A stretch of 64,000 nucleotides of DNA, taken from assembly GCA_932521035.1 (NCBI GenBank), contig OW051492.1:6324001-6388000 (forward strand), written 5' to 3'. The translations under genes and the position numbers were made by a program. The notes under the pieces were generated by a model. That model had not been told where the DNA came from. It searched no databases and was given only the letters and a program-made list of their open reading frames with translations. This document shows positions 1 through 9,826 of this stretch, piece by piece (position 1 is the first letter of the stretch; each line of letters starts with the position of its first letter). This DNA comes from Oscheius dolichura (taxonomy: Eukaryota > Nematoda > Chromadorea > Rhabditida > Rhabditidae).

Positions 1-29
1 TTCTCGGGTCATTCGGCTCAGAGAGGTGG

Positions 30-365
30 TCATACTGTTCGGCAGGGGCAAGGCCATCCCGTTCTTGTTAATTCTGAACAGTCTCTATGGTTTATATATA
101 GTGAAACTGACCGCCGTGCTCTTGGTCCTACAGTTTCGGTCAGGATCTTCCTCTTCCTCAAGTCCTTGTTCCAGACGAACAGCTGCAAATCTTCTTCGCA
201 GGAGAGCCTCACCAAGCTGAGTGTCCTCTTGGCGAGGATCCGCTTGTTCTGGTCCACCAAGTCCCTCATCCTCCGGTTGACCCGGCGACATGAGAGCAGG
301 TCCGAAAAGGGAAGCTTGGAGACGATAAAAATCTGGAGCTCGGATGGGAGACATTCCCAGGACAT
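30..365 (-). CDS. F-box protein (3' end uncertain)
   Basis: F-box proteins act as substrate adaptors of SCF ubiquitin ligases. The reading frame begins MSWECLPSELQIFIVSKLPF and continues with an F-box-like pattern (LP-E-L, SKLPFSDLLSCRRVNRRMRDLV) in the first 45 residues; the basic remainder has no repeat that I recognise. The start is chosen because TTTCAG lies 3 nt before this ATG. The frame closes at about position 30, but a short intron (GTCAGT...CATAG, about 110-84) could carry the gene out of the window. Known: F-box families are large in nematodes. F-box confidence is good; C-terminal structure is not. Confidence 0.6.
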   Translation of the reverse strand: MSWECLPSELQIFIVSKLPFSDLLSCRRVNRRMRDLVDQNKRILAKRTLSLVRLSCEEDLQLFVWNKDLRKRKILTETVGPRARRSVSLYINHRDCSELTRTGWPCPCRTV

Positions 366-1459
366 CGGCTGAAATGGAAAAAGAGCTGTCACTGCGGTCG
401 TAAAGACTGAGAAGAGGGCCGGACAGGTACCAGAGCCAGTGACAAATGGCCATGTCGCGGGCGGCCGCAGTTGAAAAGGAGAGAGCAATGACAAGGATGG
501 CAGGTGCGCGGGAATACAAGGGGGCGGTCAGTTACAACCAGGAGGACGGACTCTCTTGGAGGGGCCAACTTGGAGACAAAGGGGGAGAGGCCTCTTTGTG
601 GGGGAGGTGTGAAGACTGGGGGGATTAACAGCAAGGAGAAGGGCAAAAGAGGCAAGACTTACCCGCACAGTATAAATCAGCCGAGGGAATCGGGAGCAGA
701 TAACGAGATTTACAAGGGCCGAGGGGCGTGACAACCAGCTATTAGCCGAGGCCGTCAAGGTGGATCTCCGGAGACTCATCTGGCACGGGGGTTCCCAGGA
801 CCATAAGGAGCCTGGGACAATTGCACTTGACACAGTGTAGACGGTCTCGATTGTGAGACCCGCGGACATCCGTCGCCGGTGGCACTGGATTAGGGGCGAG
901 ATCCGAGGTGAGAAGTCGTCCTCTCCTCCCGTACGCTGTTAATTGGGGCGACCGGGAGACGCGAAGACGAACCGACGGGCCGCCGTTTGATGCCGTTCCG
1001 CCAAAATCGAAATGGCAGATTTCAGTTCAGATAAGCTGTGGCGGACGATGAGATGGGCGCGAGACTGATTATGCAATCGAAGGACAACGGCTAATTCGAC
1101 CACCCGCGGGCAGCTAATTATCCTCGAGACAAGAGGAACAGTCGTTTTTGGAGGAGAGGAGGAGGAGACACAGGAAAGCTCCTTCTCAGTGGATGGATGG
1201 GCAGCAGAGTTACCCCCGGCAGTTCCCGAGCTCTGTAATACGTGAAATACAGCTTAATTTCCCCCTCATCGAGACAAGCAAGTTTTCTATTGTCTTCTCT
1301 AATATCGACCAAATTAGCCAAGAACCTGTTCTACAGTACCCTACAACCAAAGTTTTGTCAGGGAAAGGCGGACCAGAAGTCTGTGATAGCCGTGTAGGAC
1401 CGGCTACAATTGGGTCTAGGAGCCGGGATCCCGGCTCGCCGCGACCGCCAATTTAAAGG
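366..1459. other. GC-rich gap, no gene recognised
   Basis: About 1.1 kb upstream of the F-box gene. Short frames on both strands lack recognisable motifs and do not chain through good splice sites. It may hold the F-box 5'UTR and promoter. I see no RNA gene in it. Confidence 0.4.
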
Positions 1460-1827
1460 TCGAAGCGCTCCAATGCCAAAATCAATGTTCTGCATTTTCA
1501 TGCGTTTTTGATGGTTTCTCTGGTTTTATCGACCACGAATTACTATATAGCAAAGGAGAAAAACACAGAATACCAAAGAAATAGAGAGAAATGTGGCATT
1601 CATGAATTTTGTTCAGGAAATCCCCTTTTACCATTAAAAAAGAGTTTTCCGAAGCGTTACTGGTCATTCTTGATGTCAAAATGTTGCTCACGATGTGACT
1701 AGTTGTTTAATTAGAAAAATTAGACAAATCCAATGTCAGCAATGTTGAGTAAAATATTTTTAAAGAAAAAAGAATACCACCCGCGAAAGGAAAATTTCAA
1801 ATTTTGATAAGGAATTTTGCATCTATT

Positions 1828-2108
1828 CTGGGTGCATCTAGTTATCTTTAGTTGTACATCCGATTTCATTTCTGTTATTTGCAATCGTTAGAGCACATCA
1901 AATTGTCTTTTAATAAAATGTTTAAACTTCCAACAATGAAAAATGCATAAATGGCATCAAATTTAGTGGCATTTTCGATATTTTTGTTACATACAGTTGC
2001 CAGATCTAGGTGGCAAGCTCTATTAAAAGACAATCTTATGTGCTGAATCGATTGCAGAAAACAGAAATCAAATCGGATGTACCACTAAAGAGAACTAGAT
2101 GCACCCAG
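1828..2108. repeat. Foldback element: about 88-bp inverted repeat with a 106-bp loop
   Basis: The left arm (1828-1915) begins ctgggtgcatctag and the right arm (2022-2108) is its reverse complement with roughly ten mismatches, ending ctagatgcaccca. The arms share blocks such as gtacatccgatt and attgtcttttaata. The loop is AT-rich and non-coding. This is a typical shape for a non-autonomous hairpin element (MITE); a clean target-site duplication is not obvious. Confidence 0.75.
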
Positions 2109-2295
2109 ATGAGACAGTTTACTATGGGAAATAATTTTAATTACTGTAGCGCGCCAGTTACGTAAATCACGTCGTGGTGCGCTTTTGGTCAGGCCGGCGA
2201 GTTGTGGGGAACTGACCGAGTCAAGGTGGCGGGCCAGTGAGAAAAAAAAATAACAGGATAAATCTGTATCTGTATCTGTATTCGCGGTATCACAT

Positions 2296-2690
2296 TTGTG
2301 CCGGGAGAGGAATACGAATAGACGGAAAGAACCTATGCCATCTAGAATATGCAGATGATCTCGTGCTATTTGCTAAATCCATGAATAATTGAAAGAAATG
2401 ATAGAGAAACTTACTATGGAAACAGACAATAGGACTGAAAATAAATACCCAAAAATCTCTACTAATGGCAAATAACGTAGCAGAAAAAGGCAATATAAAA
2501 ATAGAAGAGCAAGATTGGAAATATGTAGAGAAAATCAAATATCTCGGATGTCCAATAGAAATACCATTATGTGACGACAAAACCATCCAACAACAAGTAC
2601 AAGCAGCATGGTATGCCTGGTCGAAAGTGTCAAATCTCCTCACTAGCCCACTATTAACGATGCAATTAAAACAGGATAAATATGAATAAA
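2296..2690 (+). pseudogene. Decayed LINE reverse-transcriptase fragment
   Basis: The plus frame around 2337-2390 reads LEYADDLVLFAKS, the catalytic YADD box of non-LTR reverse transcriptases. Stop codons follow at once, and a change of frame near 2430-2450 leads into an open stretch (2465-2689) containing KIKYLGCPIEI, the region downstream of the YADD box in RTE/Jockey-like elements. Both ends of the element are missing, so this is a dead relic. Confidence 0.85.
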
Positions 2691-2747
2691 GTATTCTCAA
2701 CTAGCCCTTTATTTTGTATTATCACAAGATCTATGAGAAAAGTCGTT

Positions 2748-3251
2748 TTAGACGGGCAGGGCCTCGACGATGTCCTGGCGTAACAGGCAGTAGGTCCTGT
2801 AGTAGTGGACGAGCCGCTCAATCGAGGCAAAACTCGGCGAGCAGGAATCCTTCTCCACGTGGTAGTACGTCCTCCCGCCGCGGTGGATGCTCTCAATAGC
2901 AAAATGTCTAAAACCGGAGGTTGCCGGTGATACTCCCACTTACTTGTAGCTGCCATTGGCCGTCCTGTAGACAATGTGCATGGCGGCGGTGAGACTCAGC
3001 GGAATAGTCCCGTCGTTCTTGTGGTAGAGGCCGAAGGTGGCGTCCTCCAGAAGGCGTTTTTCGGCATCGGCCGGCTGCAGACATCCCAGGTAGGCTTCAC
3101 TGGCTATCTTGCTGTCCTCCTCGTCTGCCAGCTTCGTCTCGGCCTCCTCCTCCAGCGACTCCGCCGTCTCGCTTCCACTTGAAATGGCAACATTTTCTCC
3201 GAAGTCGAAGATCAGCTGAATAGCCGACTTCTGCTCAAAAGGGTCGGCCAT
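2748..3251 (-). CDS. Small SH2-domain protein
   Basis: Two exons (3251-2944 and 2907-2748) join across a 36-nt intron in phase and encode 114 residues. After an acidic N-terminus (EEEAETKLADEEDS), residues about 50-110 form an SH2 domain: the beta-B strand runs through TFGLYHKNDGTIPLSL, followed by KHFAIES, YYHVEKD and ERLVHYYR. The usual FLVR arginine of the phosphotyrosine pocket is not evident at its normal place (the segment reads FGLYHKN), so classical phosphotyrosine binding is uncertain. It is probably a single-domain adaptor. It is divergently arranged with the secreted-protein gene 209 bp away. Confidence is good for the fold and low for the partner. Confidence 0.8.
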
Positions 3252-3460
3252 TCCGGTAGACGGATCGGAAATGGAATGAGACGCGCCTTTCCCGTGGACA
3301 GGACTGGTCGAATTCGATAATCCCTATAGATACATCCTGTCGAAGCGGTCTCAAGAAAATGACCGGTGTTGTCAAGTAGTAATCTCGAGAATCTTCTGTC
3401 TCCTCCAGTAGGCTATTGCTGCTGATCGCCTTCTATTGGACGGTCTCTTCAACTTTCTCG
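3252..3460. promoter_or_regulatory. Divergent promoter region
   Basis: A 209-bp spacer between the start codons of the SH2 gene (leftward) and the secreted-protein gene (rightward). Both promoters must lie here or overlap the genes. No clear TATA box is visible. Confidence 0.4.
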
Positions 3461-4138
3461 ATGCGTTTTCTGCATTTTCTGCTTTCTTTTTCGGCGCTGT
3501 CTCTTTCCATCCTCTTCACTGAAGCAGTGAAAGTGGAGGACTACCCGGTAACCTCTCGTCCCTCTCTGACCAGTCCGCTTTAGGTGGTGGTGCCGGCCGT
3601 GGAGAAGGCGGGACACGCGTGGAAGATCCCGGTGGACAACCCGAAGAACAGCAACAAGCCATTTATGGGGATTGCCGTGACGGTGCACAACAGCGAGATC
3701 CTGTTCGCCGAGTACGAGGAGGCGTCGTCGACCCGCCTGGGACAAGCGCACTTCTACTCGCCGCGAGGTGGCCGGACCGTCGGAAACGACAAGTTCTTCC
3801 TCCTCCAGGAGGACTTCATGGCCCTGAAGAGGGTGCCTTTCAAGGAGCTGAGCAAGTACGTCGTCGGCGGCAAGCCCCAGACGGTGGACGGCTGCACGGC
3901 CGTGCTCTTTCAAGTCAAGGACAACGGCTACATGCCGGTGCTGGACAAGCCGGGAGACCGTACGCAAGCGACGACGCCCAAATTCGTCGGCACCTACTTT
4001 GTCAAGTCGGACACGATGAGCTACTGGACGTCGAAGGGCGTCGTCACAATCAGCCACATGAGGGACTTTGTCAACCAGGCGTCGAAGGCTGACCGAGTTG
4101 AATTCCTCTGCAGAACTTCCCACGATTACCCCAAATAA
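3461..4138 (+). CDS. Secreted protein of unknown function
   Basis: Exon 1 (3461-3547) encodes a signal peptide (MRFLHFLLSFSALSLSILFT) and joins across a 36-nt intron in phase 0 to exon 2 (3584-4138), giving 213 residues. The mature part has few cysteines and no domain that I recognise; recurring features are KAGHAWKIPVDNPKN near its start and FVGTYFVKSDTMSYW near the end. Codon use is strongly GC-ended. An AATAAA overlaps the stop region (4134). It converges on the bZIP gene. The secretion call is secure; the function is unknown. Confidence 0.8.
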
Positions 4139-4248
4139 AGATTCAGTTCGGTGTCTTTCGGTAGTGTCAACAGTCCGGCCGCTGGTTGAAAGAGTCCCTC
4201 TCTGTCCAGTTGCGCAACAGGTCAAGTGGCGCCAATAGTTTATTTGAA

Positions 4249-5788
4249 TCACTCGGGTTGACTGGAGCTCGACTTGGCCAGAAAGAGGATCAGCAACTGG
4301 GAGTATTCCACCCGCAAGACGGCCACCTCCTCGAGCAGCTGCCGGTTCTCTTCCTCCAGTTCCTGAAGGCCCTTATTGTTACTGTAGACGGAGACTCGAA
4401 GAGATAATACAAAATATAGACGGGGAGACTCACTTCCATTCGTTTTCTGGTCGAATGTTCCCTCTGCTTTCGAATTTCTCTGGATCGTCTGGCCGAGTCG
4501 TTGTTCCTCTTCCGCTTCTCTAGGTAGTCGGCGGTGGTCCTGGATTGTTCAGGGGAGGAAGGAGAACAAGAGGATGCACATGACATAACTGAACTGGGGG
4601 GTATGGGAGCAGAGGAAAAGGAGCCAGAACTGTAAGAGAGACAAGAAAATACCGAGGTGCAACAGGAGGCGAGCCTCTAATCTGGGGTCACCGCGGGTCG
4701 GCCGGGGTCAACTTTGAATGCCATCGCTCTCGGTACGCTGTACGGACGGGTTACGTAAGAGGTCCGGGCTTAATTATAGCTCGAAGGAGAGCGCGCGTTC
4801 CTTAAGAAAACATCTGCCGACAGAGGACAGGGCACGGCCATTCAGACTTCGACCAGCCATTGAAGAGGAGGAATTGGACGTCGCCGGATGATTCACGGAG
4901 GAGGAGAGGAGGGAAACGGTTTATTACGAGTAGATGCCCCGGAGAGGGAGCTGTTGCCGGGTCTGCTCTTCGGCCATTAGCTGACTGGGACGGGCGAAGA
5001 TCCTCGAGCCGAGCAGGGGATAGACTGGAAGGGGGCACAATTGGCGATTCAGCGGGGGAACTCACAGTTTGGATGCGGGATGAAGTAGTACGGATGAGGG
5101 GGGACGTGCGGCGGCGCGGGGATGAATCCTCCTGAACTGGCTGACTACTCCACTTGTCCGAGCCCTACCTGGCATTCCCTGTGTCTCCCTTTGGTAGACT
5201 TCCGTCTGTTCCTTCATTTCTGAATATTTTCAGGTATATCCAAGACGGCGGCCTACTTTTCAAGAAGAGCAAGTCGTCGTCCTCCGTCGGCCTCTTTCCG
5301 ATCGGCTCACCCACCCCCATGGATACCGTGGCTTGTCCGAGTTGGCCCGCTTCATTTTTCTAAATGGTCGATGTTTTCGAAACGAGATCGCCTCCCGGCC
5401 AGTTGGCATTTGTTAATCCACTGTGTTCGACTACTGGTTTCGTCCTCATTTTCAAAACACGAGATATCAATAGAATACTTCTCGTACCTGGTTGAGGTGG
5501 AGTGCCGAATTCTTGGTCAGCTCCTCGATTAGTTTATCCCGGGAGTCCTTTGACAAATAGAGGAACGACTTCCAATCTGGAAGGAACTCATTTCAGGGGA
5601 AGTCAACACTTTTAGCGAGGTATCCTCTGCGTTTGACCGGGGACGGTAGCTTTGTCCTGCTGCTTTCCAGATGAGCCTTCTAATGTTTTTTCAGGAGGAC
5701 GAAATGGTCCCAGCGAGTGGTATCCATCTAACAAAGTGGCCGAGATGGACTCTAACAACCCCCTCATCAAGTAAACAATATCGGCCAT
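4249..5788 (-). CDS. bZIP transcription factor, PAR/NFIL3 (CES-2-like) family
   Basis: Six exons chain in phase: 5788-5638, 5576-5488, 5359-5257, 5219-5169, 4588-4434 and 4362-4249, giving 220 residues. The C-terminal third is a bZIP: basic region YLEKRKRNNDSARRSREIRK followed by a zipper (ELEEENRQLLEEVAVLRVEY). The NN..A.RSR spacing aligns without gaps with PAR/NFIL3 factors such as TEF, which bind DNA as dimers. The acceptor at 4363 was chosen because it keeps the basic region and zipper in register. The N-terminus is weakly acidic, with no known domain. AATAAA lies just after the stop. Intron 4 (580 bp) is unusually long for this locus. A tandemly duplicated acceptor lies directly upstream of the start. 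Confidence 0.8.
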
Positions 5789-5851
5789 CCTTCTCCCCAA
5801 CTGCCCCTAAAAGAAGCCCAACTTCTCCCCAACTGCCCCTAAAAGAAGAGG
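5789..5851. repeat. Tandem duplication (about 31-bp unit) of a splice-acceptor context
   Basis: The unit cttctccccaactgccc-ctaaaagaag occurs twice in tandem, immediately 5' of the bZIP start codon. On the coding strand each copy carries TTCTTTTAG, the probable 3' splice or trans-splice site. Confidence 0.75.
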
Positions 5852-6085
5852 AAAAATACCGATGTTTTGTTGTGCCGGATAGGGAGCGACGAGGGAAAGT
5901 ACAAGCAGCAGGCGGGCGGACATGAGACTGCCGCCATAATCCGTCTCCGAAAAAGCTCACATAATTGGAGCCGGTAGTATGGAAATGATGGAGTGAGTCA
6001 CGGGGACAAGTCAAGGACAAATAGTTCATTCTGTCTCGAATATGGCAAGGGACCCGTAATATGACATTAAGCGAGGGGGAGACGG

Positions 6086-9000
6086 CTAGAGCACCTTCGA
6101 CGGCCTCCAGGCATTCTGGGAGTGGGTGGACATCGGCAGGTAGTGGCTGGAGGGAGGCTGTGGAGGAGGGGCGGACGGGGGCTCCAGAAGGGGACGGGAG
6201 GCCGTGCTCGGGGTCTTCTGGGGGGCCGATCCACAGAGTCCACAGCAGATGAACCTCGTCCACGAGGCGAAGGATTTGCTGGAGAGGATCCAGACGGCCG
6301 GAGCAATACCAGCTGCCAGGGACATTATCACACCGAGGAGATACAGCTCCACCTAAAGTTGTCTGCTGTCTGGGGGAGAGGGAGGATGGCTACCTGGGGC
6401 AGAGGAGGGCGTATACATCGCTCTCCGCCGTAGAAAGCCTTGCATTCGGTGGTGACGGGTTGCCACTTGCGAACGATCAGGTAGTGATGGGTGTCGCAAA
6501 TGACGGTGGCCACCATGGACACGAGGAAGATGACGAAGAAGGTGATGGTCTTGGCCAGGAGTCGCTCCAGCTTCGAGGTGTCGGTCCCCTGCAAATGGCG
6601 CTCGTGTACGGCGTTCGATTCCTCATGGGGGATGGGGCGTAGACGGAGATTGCCAGCCATTATCGTCTTATGAGATTCCAATACTCACCCGATTCTTGAA
6701 GTTTTCCCTCTCGCGGCACATGCTGGACACGCCGATGAGCATGAAGGCGACGCCCATCACGAGAAGGACGGCCTTCGGGGCCAGGTTGAACAAGAGCTGC
6801 GTCTGGGCGTCGGTGTTGCCCACCCCGCAGAGGCCGGTCAGCTCGTTGGCGTCCACCCGATGCATGACCAGCACGGCGATGGTCAGGATGGCCGAGCCTC
6901 CCCACGAGGCACAGTGGAGGAATCCTCCATAGGCTGCCACTCCCTCTGGGACCCATTTACAGCCGGCCGAAAGGTACCTGCAACAGCCTTCGTCTTCCCT
7001 GGGTATTTTGTGGCCCTTCCATTAATGCGTACCCGGAGGAGCATAATCGCATTTGTGGAAGAGAAACGGAAGCGTATTTCATTATGGGCGATCGGGGGAG
7101 AAAGAGGCCGCTTTACGCGGGGAGGAGGGAACTGACCAAGTAAACGCGAACATAAACCACCAGAAGAAGACGGCTGTCCCGAAGTAGTAGGTGAGCACGA
7201 ACGAGAAGAGACAATTGGTGTTCTCGAAGCCGGAATAGACCATGTACGCCTGTCCATTCGGCAAGCTGAAAGCAACTCATAGAAGGGGGGAGGGGAAGGA
7301 GCCTCACTGGTCACAGGCCATGGCTTCGTAGCCCATGAATAGGGGAAACAGGTGGGGCAAAGAGTACATGGCGCCGCAGAAGGCCATGTAGAAGGCACAT
7401 CTCTGGGGGAAGCGGAACCGCTTCCTGTCGATGAGGAATGTTCCCAGGGTGATCAGGGAGACCGTCAGGTCCATGGCACCCCAGAGGATCAGCCAGAAGC
7501 GGGCCGTCGTCTTGTCAGAAGACGAGAACATGAGGTCGTGTCCGCACTTGGTGGCACAGGTGCCTCGGGGGTCGGCGGGGTCGATGTCCAGGAGATCTTG
7601 GGGGCAAGATCCGCTTCGTGGGAGGGAATAGCCGTGGCTCTGGCTGCTGAACACCTCGTTTACTCGTAGGGAGGATGCCAACCTCTGGTGATGGCGAACC
7701 TCGTGTTCGGGCTGTTTCATACAGAGCTTGGGCTCCTCGGGGAACCGGTCACACTCCAGCAGCTCGGGCCATTCTAGTCCGAATTCGACCAAGATATTGA
7801 TGCAATCTCGCTTGACCTGAAACTCATCGTGTGCCCTCGTCCAGCCCAGCTTATTCGTGTATGCTTTTGTTCTGCCGTCGGGGCATCTGGTCAGCCAATT
7901 ACGCGGACCAGCAGCGACGACGGAAACAGGTGCTGACCTCCTGTAGGACTGACCTGTTCGCATACAGCCCGACAGCTGGTCACCTCCTGGGGCATGTCCT
8001 GGGGGCACATGGGGGCGAAGACGGAGCAGATGAAAAACTGGATGTGCGGGTTGCATTTGGTCTTGATGAGCGGCTTGAAGTGGTCCGTCTGAGCCTGGGC
8101 CTGTAACGGGAAGTTCGGAAGGAGCCAGTAAACACAGCTGGAGGGCCAGGTGGGTTGACTTTGGGGCCAGGTGGATGTCACGCGACAAATATTCTCTCTA
8201 GCCAAGAAAGTGCGACCATTCGCCAAGTCAATCGACGTGTGAGAAGGTCATCGAAGCTGTCATCGCAGCCACAAAAAATGAAAAGTGGAGGCCGTTTCGG
8301 TACGAGACCTGATCGGATCTCTCGCGCGTCCCCGAGGGCTCATTCCTTGGCCTGGCCGTCTAATGACACATATCATCCCGTCCTCCGTAGTTTTTGGCGT
8401 CTTCAACAAAAGACTATGGAATGGGCGGAGAGGCGGGGGCAGATGGCGCCAACCGTCGAATTGGTGCCAGCCGGTAAGGGTTCCCCAGATGTGGGGGACT
8501 TCTCCCCTCGGACAGGTCATTTAAAGGCGAGGGGGTCCGGGTCGGGGCCTTTGTCATGGTAATCCCGAGGTGAGAATAAAGACGACCATTCGGAGGGTGT
8601 CGGTGTCTCTTTACCCGCGACTATCATAACACACATAACCGTTATCAACGCCTATGAAGCGGCTATTAACGAGTCGTCAAGTCCAGTAGATAGTGGCCCA
8701 AATGGGCGCTACGCAACCTGGGGACAATAAAAACTCACCCCGTGGGCATCCAGCTGCTGGAGGGAGCTCGGGTAGTAGGTGTAGTTGTAGGGGATGTCCT
8801 TGCAGATGGGGATGTCGATTGGCTGGCATTTTCCTCGAGATGCCTGCAATTGTTCTCTCCTTTTTTTCATTACCAGTCGTCTCGTGTTGTCTCCTCCCGA
8901 AAGCGAATTCAAATGTGCATAGTTGGCGCCCATTTATCACCGTCGGATCTTTTCGTCTGACCCGAGGCTACCGACAAAAACAAAAAAGAGTGGCCCGAAA

Positions 9001-9302
9001 ACAAGGGAGAGGTATGGACTCGCTGGATAGCAGCAATCTGCCCGGATAAAAAAATATTCAAATCAAGATGGATAGTGGGGAAAGAGGGTGGTAATTACGG
9101 CGAGGAGACATTGGGAGAGTATTCACGGGGGAGGAAAGAAAAGCAATTCCCTCCCACTCGGGCTCTCGTTGACGAGGGACACCGCCAGAAGAAGGTCAGC
9201 TGCTGACTCCTTTATCACCACGGAAAAACTCACGCTGTCGAATATACTGGCACCTTGAGCCGTTGGAATAAGGAGCACGGCGAGCAGCGTGGCGGCCAAC
9301 AT
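6086..9302 (-). CDS. fz: Frizzled Wnt receptor
   Basis: Eight exons (9302-9234, 8843-8739, 8100-7954, 7816-7308, 7265-7137, 6977-6689, 6588-6394, 6352-6086) join in phase to 569 residues. A signal peptide (MLAATLLAVLLIPTAQG) precedes a cysteine-rich Wnt-binding domain (residues about 24-150: CQPIDIPICKDI, FFICSVFAPMC, SCRAVCEQ, WPELLECDRFP). Seven membrane segments follow, including YYFGTAVFFWWFMFAFTW and SKLERLLAKTITFFVIF. The cytoplasmic tail starts SSKSFASWTRF, matching the Dishevelled-recruiting KTxxxW motif with Thr replaced by Ser, and is proline-rich, ending SKVL. The CRD is slightly short between YNYTYYP and DHFKPL. Axin, a downstream Wnt component, starts 5.3 kb away. Confidence 0.95.
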
Positions 9303-9826
9303 TCCGTGTGGCTACGCCGACCCCGCCTCCTCGCAGTACCATATTTCAGCGGCCGGCCGATTTATTGCCCTCTTCTCCCCCCATTTGCCTCCGATCGATC
9401 GACCTATCCCAGAGACTGACCGAAAGGTAGAGGTCCCTTCACATCAGACTCCTTACCACACAAACCTCCACGTCTAAAAATACCGAAATAGGCCACTCTT
9501 TTCCCGAGGTTGTCAGCAGCCCTCTGGGTGTCTCGGCCTCTCTCACAAGGGGCTGGGCCCATCTCCCTGACTCAAAGTGCAGGAAGATGTTGTTTTTTAT
9601 TGTTCGGATGGCATTACTACGAGTTTTATAATGTAGAAATAGCCCTGAGGGCATGTTAGTCAACGCCGGGTCCGCATCGGCCGTTTACGAGCCTCTTTAG
9701 TGTGGCGTTTGGCCATTCACGCGCGGTAGGCCCCATTCGATCAGAAGAATCGATACCAGAAATGATTTATAAGGCGCAACAACAACGGCTATTCGCGAGA
9801 AATGGCGTCGGGGTACACCGGATTTG
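9303..9826. other. Intergenic, no gene recognised
   Basis: Between the Frizzled start and the 3' end of the next minus-strand gene. It should contain the Frizzled promoter and 5'UTR. Overlapping frames here lack motifs and good splice sites. Confidence 0.4.

Larger units (their letters stand above)
1460..2710. mobile_element. AT-rich island of transposon-derived sequence
   Basis: The base composition drops abruptly to AT-rich between GC-rich flanks. The island contains a 90-bp inverted repeat (1828-2108), a run of about three CTGTAT units near 2264-2281 and a dead reverse-transcriptase fragment (2296-2690). No host exon is recognisable. It is best read as one or more decayed insertions between the F-box and SH2 genes. 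Confidence 0.6.

Noticed and set aside
1118-1321. Minus-strand 67-codon frame starting MANLVDIRED
   Set aside because: No recognisable motif, no upstream acceptor or partner exon.
3449-4252. Minus-strand 267-codon frame
   Set aside because: Shadow of the secreted-protein gene; rich in Arg/His and Leu as expected for antisense of GC-rich codons.
4802-5065. Minus-strand 87-codon Ser/Pro-rich frame
   Set aside because: It lies inside the long bZIP intron; neighbouring exons join in phase without it and it has no good splice sites.
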